From contig CM034139.1 in the NCBI GenBank assembly GCA_019914995.1, positions 3,140,461-3,204,460 on the forward strand: a DNA stretch of 64,000 nt, read 5' to 3'. This DNA is from Acanthochlamys bracteata. Lineage: Eukaryota > Streptophyta > Magnoliopsida > Pandanales > Velloziaceae. Below the pieces are notes generated by a model. That model did no database searches. It was not told where the DNA came from and was given only the letters and a program-made list of their open reading frames with translations. Below are positions 34,935 to 45,149 of this stretch, one piece after another (the first letter of the stretch is position 1; each line of letters begins with the position of its first letter). The translations under genes were made by a program, and so were the position numbers.

Positions 34935-37560
34935 TATACTTATTCTGAAGCGTCATAGCAACTAATCAAGTAAAATAGTGAAGATGTAGCCATATTAAGT
35001 TATACACTCTATACAGTAGATCTTCTTATATGTAAGAAATAATTTTACCCATACATAGTATTAGATTATATTATCGTACTATATGTAAGACAAGCCCGTT
35101 ATATGTAGTCCATATGTACTCGCACGCGTAAACCCTAATTATCATTCATCTAATACTCAATTCCATATTCTACACTCATATTATCACATATTATTCCATA
35201 GTATCAAGCCATTAGATCCTGAATTTGTGTTTCAACTATAATTCAATTCATTTTTTTCTTTTCAATCTATCCTTAAAAAAAAAAGAAAAAAAAAACCTAG
35301 GAAATAGCTGTCGCCGTCGATTTCTCGTTACCGCGTTCAAGCTTTAGAATCTAAGTCATCCTATTATCTATCTCTACCATGCCTGCTCGAACAGTCACCG
35401 TCAATCGTTCTTCGATTGCTCGTCGTTATCTTCTGATATGGCTCCGCGATCATCTTCTATTCATTGTCATTCACTCGCTAGTCATTATCTTTTGCTATCT
35501 GATGCCATCTACCTGCTATTTGCTTAGTAGTCCGCTATCTGTCGCAGTCTGCTGCTGCTACTATTTTAGGGTTTGAGGCTCGACCCAAATCTTGATCCAG
35601 TCACAGCCATTTGAAAAGCCCGCCTGGGCCGGGCGAGAACAAACAGAACGACCTGCTTTTTTAAAAAATGAACTTTTATGATGCCTTCATTTGAGTTCTT
35701 CTAGGACTTTTTACTAACATCTACTAATTTTTTTTAAATACTGCTAATGATTGGACTGAATGAGCTGCTTCATTTAGAACTATTCTTTGTAGACGTCGTA
35801 TTTTTGGTCATGTAGATGGCTCTACTCAATATTCTTCCACACTTGCAGATGATGCTACTATTGAGGTCAATAATAGTATTCGTCTCACATAGGACGTTTA
35901 GGACGATCATGATGAGAGGATTTTTACTTTCATCATTATCGTTGTTGATCGATCACTTCAACCACATCCTGTATACATTTCGATTGCTACATTATTGTGG
36001 GAGCATTTAACTACTCAGTTTGTCCAAACAAATGGTGCTAGAGAATATCAACTTCTCACAAAGACTTCAGGAGCTAGACAAGGTGATTGTACTATTTTGA
36101 AGTTTGCTATACTGATGAGAGGTTACAGGTACGAGCTTTTGAAGCTTGAAGGTCATGGCTGTAGGTCATGATCCTACACTATTTTGAAGTTTGCTATACC
36201 GTTGGTTTAGTTGCCGAGGTCATGGTCCTAGCTTACAAAATAACATAGGTCTAGATGCTATTATTTCTGAGTTTATTGCCAATAAGACTCGCTAGTCATC
36301 TTTTTCGATAACGATACTTATCTATTTCAACTACAGTTCTTTCTGTAGTTCATGCACTCCTTCTAATTCGAGAGAGGTTAGTACTCCTACTGGTAAGAAT
36401 TCTTTTTATCTTTGTCAGCAGTCTAATTCTTTCATACTCATTACAATAAGTTAGGCCACACTGTGGATTGTTATTTTTATTTTCACCCACATTTGCTTAT
36501 TCAATATCCGGAACAGATGATTAAAGGTTCCTCCACCTCTTGCTCCCTAGTTGCTTAGGAAAATATTGTTGATAGTGCACATGTCTCTTATGATTCTATA
36601 GATATTCAGTATCATCATGCACAAATAGAAATTCAACTTCAGTGCTAGTCCATTTTTGTGAGCTATCTGCTCTGCTTCTTCAGCTTGTCTTAGTATCATT
36701 ATTATCTAACATCTAACACTACATATAACATCAAACTTTTCTTTATTACATACATTAATAGCACTTAGTTAGCTATTACTCGGTCTGAAATCATAATTTT
36801 CAACTCTCTTAGACTATATTTTGTCTTACGTGTTCATAGTCTTACCTTACACCTAACCTTAGTCGTTCTCTTTGTGAACGCGGGCTTAATCTTTATCACT
36901 TAAAGAATCTTCAATTTCATTTTCTAATTCTTCAAGTTTTAGTTATGGTGCTGTAGTTTCATTTGCTATCTATTTGTGGCACAGATGCTTAGGTCATATT
37001 CTGAATCACATTTAACACCTCTATTTTGATAGTGGAGCCTAAGAGTGAGTTTTTTCTCCTTTATCTGTAAGCATTAGTTGTAAATTAGCAAAACAATGTA
37101 CTCTACTTTTCCCTCAAATTTTATGTAAAGCTTGTAGACTTTTCAAATTAGTCCATTCTGACATTCGAAGACTGCTCTCCCATCCCATCAATGACTGGAT
37201 TTCTTTATTATGAGTTTTATTGATGATTACATTCATTATACTTGGATTTAACTTATGTGTCAACCTTCTGATCTTTCAACTATCTATACCACATTTAGTA
37301 CATTGATTCATACTCGATTTAATACTCGGATCAAGATTTTTCGTTCTGATGGTGCTTGTAAATATATAACTGCTACTATGATATCCATCTTACAGTCTCA
37401 CGACACTCTTGTTCAGCAATCTTGTCCTTACATTCTTGAATAAAATTGAGTAGTGGACCATTAACATCGCCATATTCTTGAAACTACTCGATTTATATTG
37501 TTATCATCTTCCGTTCCTCAAACTTCAAAGATATGTTGAATTAAACATTCTAGGTAACTA
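34935..37560 (+). mobile_element. Decayed Ty1/copia element, plus strand (possible LTR/leader, gag, integrase)
   Basis: About 35750-36170 resembles copia gag (LWEHLTTQFVQTNGAREYQL). A zinc-knuckle-like remnant with LGHTVDCYFYFHP lies near 36440-36500. Integrase sequence at about 37255-37443 includes TRFNTRIKIFRSDGACKYI and QQSCPY. The stretch 34935-35650 could be LTR and leader but no partner LTR was found. Reverse transcriptase is not recognised downstream. Very decayed, dozens of lesions. Confidence 0.7.
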
Positions 37561-37754
37561 GTTCAAATCTTCCCTTTTTGACAAATAGAATTTAATATTT
37601 TTGAGTAGTATTTTGAATTAAACTTTCTTGTTTGTTAAAACATATGGGAATTGAGTTCTATCTACTTAATTGGACACTCTCTTACTATCAGGTCATCCTA
37701 CACTTTGCCATTCAGTGATATTACGACGTACATTTACTTAGTCAATGTCTTAAT

Positions 37755-38010
37755 GCGAATTAACTTTAAGATATGTTTGACATTGCTTTTGAAAACAGCA
37801 CTTTTCAACTTTTTAAATTTACATTTTTCAATAAACCTTTTACTATATTATACAGAAATTGTTTAAAATTTTAAAAAATATAGAAAAATTCTACATCGTA
37901 AGATTTTATTATTATTTTAGATAAAAAATAAAGCTAATTTGTTAAAATAAGATAGAAATATTTTCTATTTTAGAAAAATGCTTTTCATAGGCACTCACAT
38001 ACAATCCTAA
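37755..38010. mobile_element. Short AT-rich MITE
   Basis: Left part TGTTTGACATTGCTTTTGAA and right part TTTTAGAAAAATGCTTTTCA then TAGGCACTCACA. These form the imperfect inverted ends and AT-rich core of the family seen at 17886-18130 and 59262-59528. Confidence 0.5.
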
Positions 38011-38379
38011 AGAATTCAGTGCTAAATAGTTGGAATTGCTCATTTGCTGCCAATACATAATGGGTGCAATACAAAGTTTGCAGTCATGATTATTAATTAT
38101 GATGATTTATGTATTTGGTGATGTCTAGATAATTCTGAACTTTTTTGCTACAGTAGTTTTAGATATTTAATAATTTTTAGAATTGATAAGCTAAAAACTA
38201 CTTGTATATGTTGCACGACACTTCTACGTTGGTAGTTACTTTTATTTACTAGAAGTTAACTATTATGATTCTCGTTAGATTTATTGTTAGAAGTTTATAC
38301 TTAGTTAAGTTTGACTTTATTTTATATATACTTGTACATTATATATTTTATATAAAGGATTATGAGTACATAGAAATAT
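38011..38379. other. AT-rich unassigned stretch
   Basis: No coding or repeat structure was recognised between the MITE at 37755-38010 and the degenerate hAT-like MITE. Confidence 0.3.
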
Positions 38380-38575
38380 AAATTAGTAATTTAATTATTA
38401 ACTAGGCCGAATCAAATTTCACCTAATTATTAACTACGTTAGATTAGAGTTGATAATTTTGATCCATATAAATATATAAATCAAATTAGTGTTGAAAGAA
38501 GTTGGTCCAATTATTAAATGAGTCAAACGAAATTTGAACTGTTAATCCAAATTGTTATCTCTATCCTCTATCCAA
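38380..38575. mobile_element. Degenerate partial copy of the hAT-like MITE
   Basis: TTAGATTAGAGTTGATAATT followed by TTGATCCATATAAATATATA corresponds to the inner end region of the 56726-57270 element (GGATTAGGGTTGACAATTTT). The end AAATTGTTATCTCTATCC matches its terminal GAATTGCCACCCCTA. The other end is not recognisable. Confidence 0.4.
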
Positions 38576-38849
38576 CAAGAGGTCTCAAGAGTGAGTAATC
38601 GTTTAGGAGGAACTAGTACGACAGCCAGAGTAGTACAACAAATTCATGCAGATGATAGGGTTCATGAAAAGTCAATTAGAAAGATAAGACCCGCCTTCAG
38701 GTAAATATGTTATTTGTTGAATCATTATTTTTTTATTTACTTTTTATAAGTTATAAGTATTGATTAATATCTCTATTATTATACACAAATTGTTAGGTGA
38801 ATTTATTAAATAATTGATATCTTAACTTTTTTAGATTTATGATGGGTCC

Positions 38850-39390
38850 AAATGTGAAAAAAGTGAAAAAGTAATGAAATGACACAAAATTAGTACTAAC
38901 ACTACTGACTCTACGAGTATGACATGTAGAAAGCGTCGGAATTAAATTTTGACTCCAAGGAGTGAGGCTTGAGCAAGTTTGTGTTTTATAGATTCTATTA
39001 TAGAATAACTTAATTTAAAATAATACAAAGGGTTAAAATATAGAATAAGTAATGGAATGACATGAAATTGGCGCCGATACGATCGGCTCCACAAGTGTGA
39101 TTTATAGAAGAATTGAAATCAAATTTGGAGATTTGGAGAGTAATTAGAAGAAACAAGTTTAGGTTTTAGAAATTTTAATATATAAATAGTTTAGTGTAAA
39201 ACAATATAGGAGGTCAAAATATAAATTAAGCCATCAAATGACACGAAATTGACGCCGACACGATTACCTCAACGAGTGTAACTTGTAGGAAGAGTCGGAA
39301 TTAAATTTGAAAGTTCAAGGTGTAAGTCAAAAAGAAGTCTAGATTTTATAAATTTTAATATAGAATAGCTTATATAAAACAACATATTTT
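38850..39390. repeat. Satellite-like tandem repeat, about 178-bp monomers, array 2 (inverted relative to array 1)
   Basis: Three units. The anchor TGACA(C/T)GAAATT occurs at about 38880, 39058 and 39239 (spacings 178 and 181). Each unit carries the reverse complement of the array 1 blocks: CGCCGA(T/C)ACGAT, then (G/A)CGAGTGT, then AAATTTTAATATA. The two arrays are about 9 kb apart and in opposite orientation. Confidence 0.82.
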
Positions 39391-39726
39391 ACCATATTTT
39401 TTATATATATTTCAATTTGGTTAACGTTTTTACTTATTTTTATTTTAGATTCATGATTGTTTGCTTTTGTTAGGGAGAAGTATGTCGTCGGCACTTAGAA
39501 TTTTATTAGTTCTTGTATTTCGTTTACTAAACTACATGCTTGTAATATTCTTTATTTATTTTTATTTGTTATAACTAAGAAATTATTAATATACTTTATA
39601 AATATTATTAAATATTACTTGTAAAAATATTTATTTTTTATATTTGTTTATTATAATATTGAATTAGTTTGTATATATAATAATAAAATATAGTACATAA
39701 AGAAAGAAATAAAATTTTTAAATGTA
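39391..39726. other. AT-rich unassigned stretch
   Basis: Long A/T runs between array 2 and the CACTA-type end. Nothing recognisable. Confidence 0.3.
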
Positions 39727-40335
39727 TTATTGATGACCAGTAAATGGTCGCTAAAACGCATAGAGCTAGACCATCTACAATCGAGAGGCTTAGTCGCTGA
39801 TGAAGTATCGGCGTCCAGCACTATCGGTCGTTGATATACATAAAATCGACCAACAAAGATGGTTGCTGATAGACTAAGAACACCCATCTGCATATGGTCG
39901 CCTAAACATACAGCAACCGAGTTCTAGCTAGTGGAAGTGCTTATAGCGACTGACGTTTACTAGTCGCTAATACGCAGATTAGCGATCGTCCACCACAATC
40001 GCTGTTAAGCCAACAACGACCATCTTCGAATGATCGCCGAAAACCTACTGCGACCATATTCTAGATGATCATAGTGTTTTCAGTGGATGTACACTACCGA
40101 TCGCTGTTAAGTTTCAGAGACTTGTTGATTGGGACGTTGATACTCGAACTCGCTGGACGCAAATGCTGTAAATTATTAACAAACGCTTGTTCCACTTTGG
40201 TTGTAGAAGCCTTTAGCGACTAGCTTAGCGCGACCGTTGCTGCAACCATTTTGGGCTGGTCGCTGAAATTTTCTGCAAGCACTTTTTCATTTTTTCGACC
40301 GTCTTTCATGCTTGCAGATCGTCTCTTTTGTAGTG
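39727..40335. mobile_element. CACTA-type right end with GTCGCTA subterminal motifs
   Basis: The terminus CTCTTTTGTAGTG ends at 40335. Inside it about 600 bases hold more than ten copies of TGGTCGCTA / TAGCGAC motifs in both orientations, the same motif family as 23398-23819 and 33287-34918. No matching left terminus was found, so the element is truncated or its interior is unrecognised. Reading frames here (40220-40460) arise from the repeat. Confidence 0.6.
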
Positions 40336-41680
40336 TGGGGATAAATGTGTGCCTATCAAATGCCTTTGGATTAATACATACAATCATATCAATTTTCCGT
40401 AGGGCAAAAGGCCAAGGCGGAGTAAACACACTTAAGTTGGTGGAGGGTATCTTGGTTTAATATCAACTAAAACATTAAGGACTATAATAAAGGGCCAATA
40501 AACCCAAATTATCTCATGGCCTATCAATGCACATGGAGTTTTCAAAACTAAATACACTATTTATCCTATGGACCAAATGGACTTATGACACTGGTCTGAT
40601 AACAAATTTAAGCTAGAAGTATAACAATATATAAAGAATGATGTAACAGAAAGAATTAGGACTAAGTGGGCTCTAAAAGAGAAGAGTTGGACGTTCTTAA
40701 TAGGCACTAGTTTAAACTGGATAGAGATAAAGAAGTAACTGAGATGATTAGAAAATTAAGAAGAAATAACGCAAATAACGGAAAGTACTAGGGAATCTAA
40801 GTGCTACATTAAACCCCGTCACCTTACCTTCAACCAACGGACTTCCAAACAGTCCATGCATGTTCTTACCCGATGCATTGGATGACGGAGCACTCTGAAT
40901 ACCTACCAGCTCTACACCAACTCCTACTATTTCCTCTCGTATAAAAGAGGGAGTTGTTCACTATGCAAAGTGCAAAGAGCATGGAGAAGAAAATTGAACA
41001 CCCCAAGTTACAATCCATAAAAACTTGATCCGTTCTCCTTCTAGTGTTTTTCGTATTTTCTCCTTCATCTCAACACTCTCCTCAACTCAATCACGAGAAA
41101 GAATAACAACAATAACTTCGATACACTTAACAGCAATAGCTAGTATATTCCCAAAAATGCACCAATAATAAATAACAAGATTGCCAACAACATGGCAACA
41201 AGCAGGACAACCGCAGCTACAACACAACGAACAATAGCTACGACAAAACAACAACTATCTCAGATGTCAACAATGAGGAAGGTAGGGAAGAAGGAGGAAA
41301 GTAGCGGCAGGCCACTCAAGAATCGTCTCCACTGTCCTTCCATTAGAGTCGTCATCACTAGATCGTCATCTCGACTGGCAGGATTTGTGATCTAATGAAA
41401 TTTCTTTTTACTTATTCCTGTGCTGTATTAGGTAAGGGGATATTAGAAGGAAAAAAGATAAGGACATATATGTTGGAGATTTTGAAATCCAGCTAACTAA
41501 ACTAAATCAAATGCATACTATCTCGTGGTAAGCTTCTAATAACATTTTAGGCCCAAACAAGTTTAATATGTTATTGTTTTCATACGCTTATATGCAAAGT
41601 ACATGCATGCTCTAGTTACAATTTTCATGTTCTTAATAAAATGTATAATGAAGTTTAGAATGTCCGAGCTTATGAGATGT
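40336..41680. other. Unassigned region
   Basis: A plus-strand frame at 41192-41395 encodes a Thr/Ser-rich peptide (MATSRTTAATTQRTIATTKQ) with no recognised domain. A leader-like, C/T-rich stretch precedes it (41030-41110). I do not call a gene. Confidence 0.3.
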
Positions 41681-42072
41681 GTTACCTAGTAATAAGGGAG
41701 ACCCAATTGGGCCAGTCATGCTGGTTTGAGCTCTTATCGGCCCACTAAAACGTGTGGGACTGGCCTACAAGGACATTTTGGAATTTCAGAGTAATTAAAA
41801 TAAAGAGCTTTAATAAAAATATATTTTAAAATTTATAAAGATGAGTTTAATTTTGATCTTAAAAAAATAAAAAATACATATAAAAATTTTATGACGTAGA
41901 ATTTATGTGTACTTTTTAAAAATTAAATATATTGTACATGATTTATTAAAAAATAAAAAGTTGAATAAAATCTTGATAAATAATAATAATTACTAGTTGC
42001 CCTACCCCTACAGGATTGTCCCAAAAGCTAGTTGGACTAGACCCAGCCATGAATACTCCTTATTGAGGTAAC
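41681..42072. mobile_element. Candidate MITE with GTTACCT...AGGTAAC ends
   Basis: The left end GTTACCTAGTAATAAGGGAG and right end CTCCTTATTGAGGTAAC are imperfect inverted repeats around an AT-rich core of about 390 bases. Inner flanks also correspond loosely (GGGCCAGTCATG / CCAGCCATGAA). No clear target duplication. Superfamily not assigned. Confidence 0.4.
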
Positions 42073-43330
42073 AAATTTGAATTTACTCTAGCAATAAATA
42101 AGCAATTATATGAAAACCCTGTAGTGACTTATAATAAAATAATTATATACATTATACTTTTCTTTCGATGACTTAGGGTCTTAACGAATACTTAATAAGT
42201 TAATAATCAGTACCTTTACCATTAATAGTTGGCACATGATCATCAAATTCCCAAATTATAAGTTAAGCTTTTTGAGAGTTAGAAGTTTGTCCATCTCTCT
42301 TTACAACTTGTACACGCTAATCAATCAACCACGATACAGACCGACCTACCCTCTAATCACTTAAATATCACTAAGATAAATTTTGGAAATTGAACCTTGT
42401 CTATATTTAAAATAGACATCAAGATAGCACAAAACTGTATTCAATACACTTTGCCGTTTTCTGTCATTAGGTCACCATTTTCTGTTTCGACTTGCTGACG
42501 TCAGTGACCATACATGATCGTATGACTTTGTAGAGACTTGTGTTTTGGTAAAGAATGGCCTAGGCTTGGTCACTACAACCCAATTCTAAGAGAAGGCATC
42601 CCTTCTCTTAGAATTGCAGGACTATTCTGATAAGTTCTTTAAATAGAGTTGTCTTGTGCCCCTAAGTATTCTTGACCTACTCATCTATGAGTTTCGATAG
42701 AGGTACCTTCTTGTTGAGGACCTTACGAGCTTTTCTTCAGAGTATGGCATGTGTTACTTAACGTCATAGAGTTTGGTTCTCGAACATTGGCTCGAGGCCT
42801 TTCTTACCCTGTAAAAGCATGGTCAGCTTGCGTCCTTGAACTGATAACCATCTTTTGACTAACCTAGCCCTTGATCTATCGGAATCAACAAGGGGTAGTA
42901 TATGAAATCCAATTTTTCTAATATCAATTACTTACTGTTTTTTGCTTATTTATCTACAAATTATTGCAATTCCTATTGCAAAAGTTACATAATGTTATGA
43001 AAAAATATAGAAGAATGCACTTTACTATAAGGTTATCTCATAGTTTGTATGCTTTTATTTGTCTCATAAATTATGTGAATTTGATTAAACATTGGGATAT
43101 CTTTCAGTTTTTGTAAGAGCTATTGATTTGTGATCCCATCTTTTTACTTATACATGTAAATAAGTATTTATAGTAATTTTCTAGATCAATAATTGTTTGA
43201 ATTTTTTTACGATTACATTCAGAATTATGCTGTAAGATTGAATAAAAAATTAGTTTTGAATCTTTAAGAGAGTTCAAATTAAGAATAAAAACAGAACATT
43301 TGATCTTTTTTCACCTAAATGATTATAAAA
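42073..43330. other. Region upstream of the DnaJ gene, non-coding
   Basis: No coding region was recognised. It contains a palindromic TGACGTCA (42494-42501), a core site type for TGA/bZIP factors, about 1.1 kb before the first transcribed part of the DnaJ gene, and a perfect 16-bp hairpin at 42581-42616. Whether either serves the gene is unknown. Confidence 0.35.
42581..42616. repeat. Perfect 16-bp inverted repeat with 4-base loop
   Basis: CAATTCTAAGAGAAGG is followed by CATC and then CCTTCTCTTAGAATTG, an exact reverse complement. It stands alone in non-repetitive sequence. Too short for a plant microRNA precursor. Confidence 0.8.
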
Positions 43331-43334
43331 ATAA

Positions 43335-43585
43335 AATTTGAAAAGGTGCTTATCTAAATAAAACTTTTTTAAAATAAAAAATATTTTTATTTTTTTAAAA
43401 ATAAATTATACTTTTTTATCTAAAAGATAATAAAAAAAATAATAAAAAAATTTTATTATAATATTGTTACGCTCTCTAAAATTTTAAGTAAATTTTCTTA
43501 TATACTTTTAAAAAATATACCAAAAAACGTAAAAAAAAAATAAAAGTTGGTTTTGAAACGTTTTGTCAAACGCCTCTAATCAAGT
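43335..43585. mobile_element. Short AT-rich MITE immediately upstream of the DnaJ gene
   Basis: The left part AAAGGTGCTTATCTAAATAA and right part AACGTTTTGTCAAACGCCTC (reverse complement GAGGCGTTTGACAAAACGTT) have the ends of the 17886-18130 family around a core of A/T runs. It lies within about 50 bases of the presumed first exon, so it forms part of the proximal promoter. Confidence 0.5.
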
Positions 43586-43599
43586 AACCCTGTTCTTTT

Positions 43600-45106
43600 C
43601 AACGAAAACCCGGAACCCGTTATGCTCACAAGCGAGCGCAGCCTACTAAGCTACCCGACCCTTCGTTCCTCGCTTCTCCCTTATCTCCAAAGTTCCCGAG
43701 TCCCCGCTGCTTTCGCCTGTACCCTTCTTCTCCCGCCGGCGCTTACCACGGCCTTAATTGCCGCCGCCGCCGCAGAGACTGAAGGTTCACTGCTTATTTC
43801 TCTCACGTTTCTAACAATACGTTTGTTATTCTTCTTTAGTTCTCATTTAACTTTCTGGTTCTGATAGCTGGTGAAACATTACCATGTTTTTTGTGGGTTT
43901 ATGATGAAAATGTTCCTAGGATTTGGGGTGGGGGGCATGTGGTTTGGGTTGGGTTGTTTTACTCGGTGCTCAGCTGTTCAGTCGGTGTTGGAGTAGTTGC
44001 TTTATGTTGTCGAAGGAGGTGGGAATTTCTAGGTTCATGAAAATGGAAATTTTTACTGGTATGGCAAGTGTTGACTTTTTAATTGAGTTTGAAACTTGCT
44101 TCTGTTGGGTGGGTGGTAGTTGGACCGGTCAGAGCATTTGGTGGGAAAATTTGAAGACCAGAAAAAAAAATATGTGCTTCAGATTAGTTTTAGGCTCATT
44201 GAGGAGATTGAACTGGTTTCTGATATTTCATCGAAATGTTTAGGTTTAATCATCAATTGAAAAAAGCTACAGCTATTTATCTACGCAATAGCAGAGACTT
44301 GTGTGAGTATACTCATCAACTGGAAATATTGAAGGCTTGTGAAGAAAAATATTGATGGTGATGATGCGATTGGCTATTCTGACTAGGTGCTTGTACTACT
44401 CTAATTAAGAAAAATTGAAAAGATGAGGCATTCCATCACTTTGTTAAGTTGTCTTATATCCCAATAACATTTCTGAATTCTCCGAGAATGACTTCTGATG
44501 TTAGTGGATATTGTGTCCGTCAATTAGCATTGAGTTAGAACTGAATTTATAAAATAGGGAGAATTTACCAGTGTTGACAATTGGCGGTCGCTTGTGTTGT
44601 CATTCGCCTTTCAAGAATATCTTCCTTCCAATCATTTCTAATGTGTCTTCAACCGTGTATATAGCCACCGTAGTAGTTAGATTGCGTGTAAGTTACAAAT
44701 TTCAGATAGCATAAACTATTGATTGGTGTCTATGATAGAAGATTTGGCATGTTTCTTGGTTTGTTTTACACTGATGCTTAAATGGCCTCAATGATAAAAT
44801 GGCTTTTGGAAGAGCACGTTAATGAGCAACATTACACATCACAGGGTGAAGTCACCTGGTAGTACAAGTTCTTTTTGTTTACTTTTTTTCATTTATTTAA
44901 AGATTATGTTTTTATTATGAAGAGAGAATGGAACATTAAAGTCATTTAGTGATACTTTTTGTTCAGTTGTTCGTAAAGGTAATGTCTTGACTGAAAATCT
45001 CATCTCATTAGCTAATTCTCCTTTTATGAAACTTCCTTCGTTGTCCATATTTCAAATCTTTTGTTGATTTGTTCATAATCTAATGCATTATGTTTTATAT
45101 GTGCAG
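43600..45106 (+). other. Presumed 5' non-coding exon and first intron of the DnaJ gene
   Basis: 43600-43790 is markedly C/G-rich (GCCGCCGCCGCCGCAGAGAC) in an otherwise AT-rich window, like a plant 5' leader. Possible donors are GAAG/GTTCAC near 43783 and GCTG/GTGAAA at 43870. The acceptor TGTGCAG ends at 45106, before the exon holding the ATG. The open frame from ATG 43622 has no family resemblance and would be an upstream frame if transcribed. The transcription start cannot be fixed by eye. Confidence 0.5.
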
Positions 45107-45149
45107 TTTATTATCAACCAGCGATCAGAATACATTAGCATCCTTGTTA

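Noticed and set aside
35379-35576. 65-codon frame after an AAACCTAGG leader-like stretch
   Set aside because: Composition resembles a gene start, but it precedes copia gag-like sequence and probably belongs to the leader of that decayed element.
40220-40460. Open frames on both strands at about 40.2-40.5 kb
   Set aside because: They lie in the CACTA-type subterminal repeats and share no similarity with known proteins.
41192-41395. Thr/Ser-rich 67-codon frame as a small gene
   Set aside because: Low complexity, no conserved domain, no clear promoter or splice context.
42541-42900. Organelle DNA or rRNA insertion
   Set aside because: The stretch looks less AT-rich and somewhat rRNA-like at first glance, but no recognisable organelle gene or rRNA motif could be matched.
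43622-43864. Open frame of 80 codons before the DnaJ exons, as its N-terminus
   Set aside because: The family start MDVIPYGG lies in the next exon and aligns with homologues. The upstream frame has no resemblance and is better read as leader sequence.
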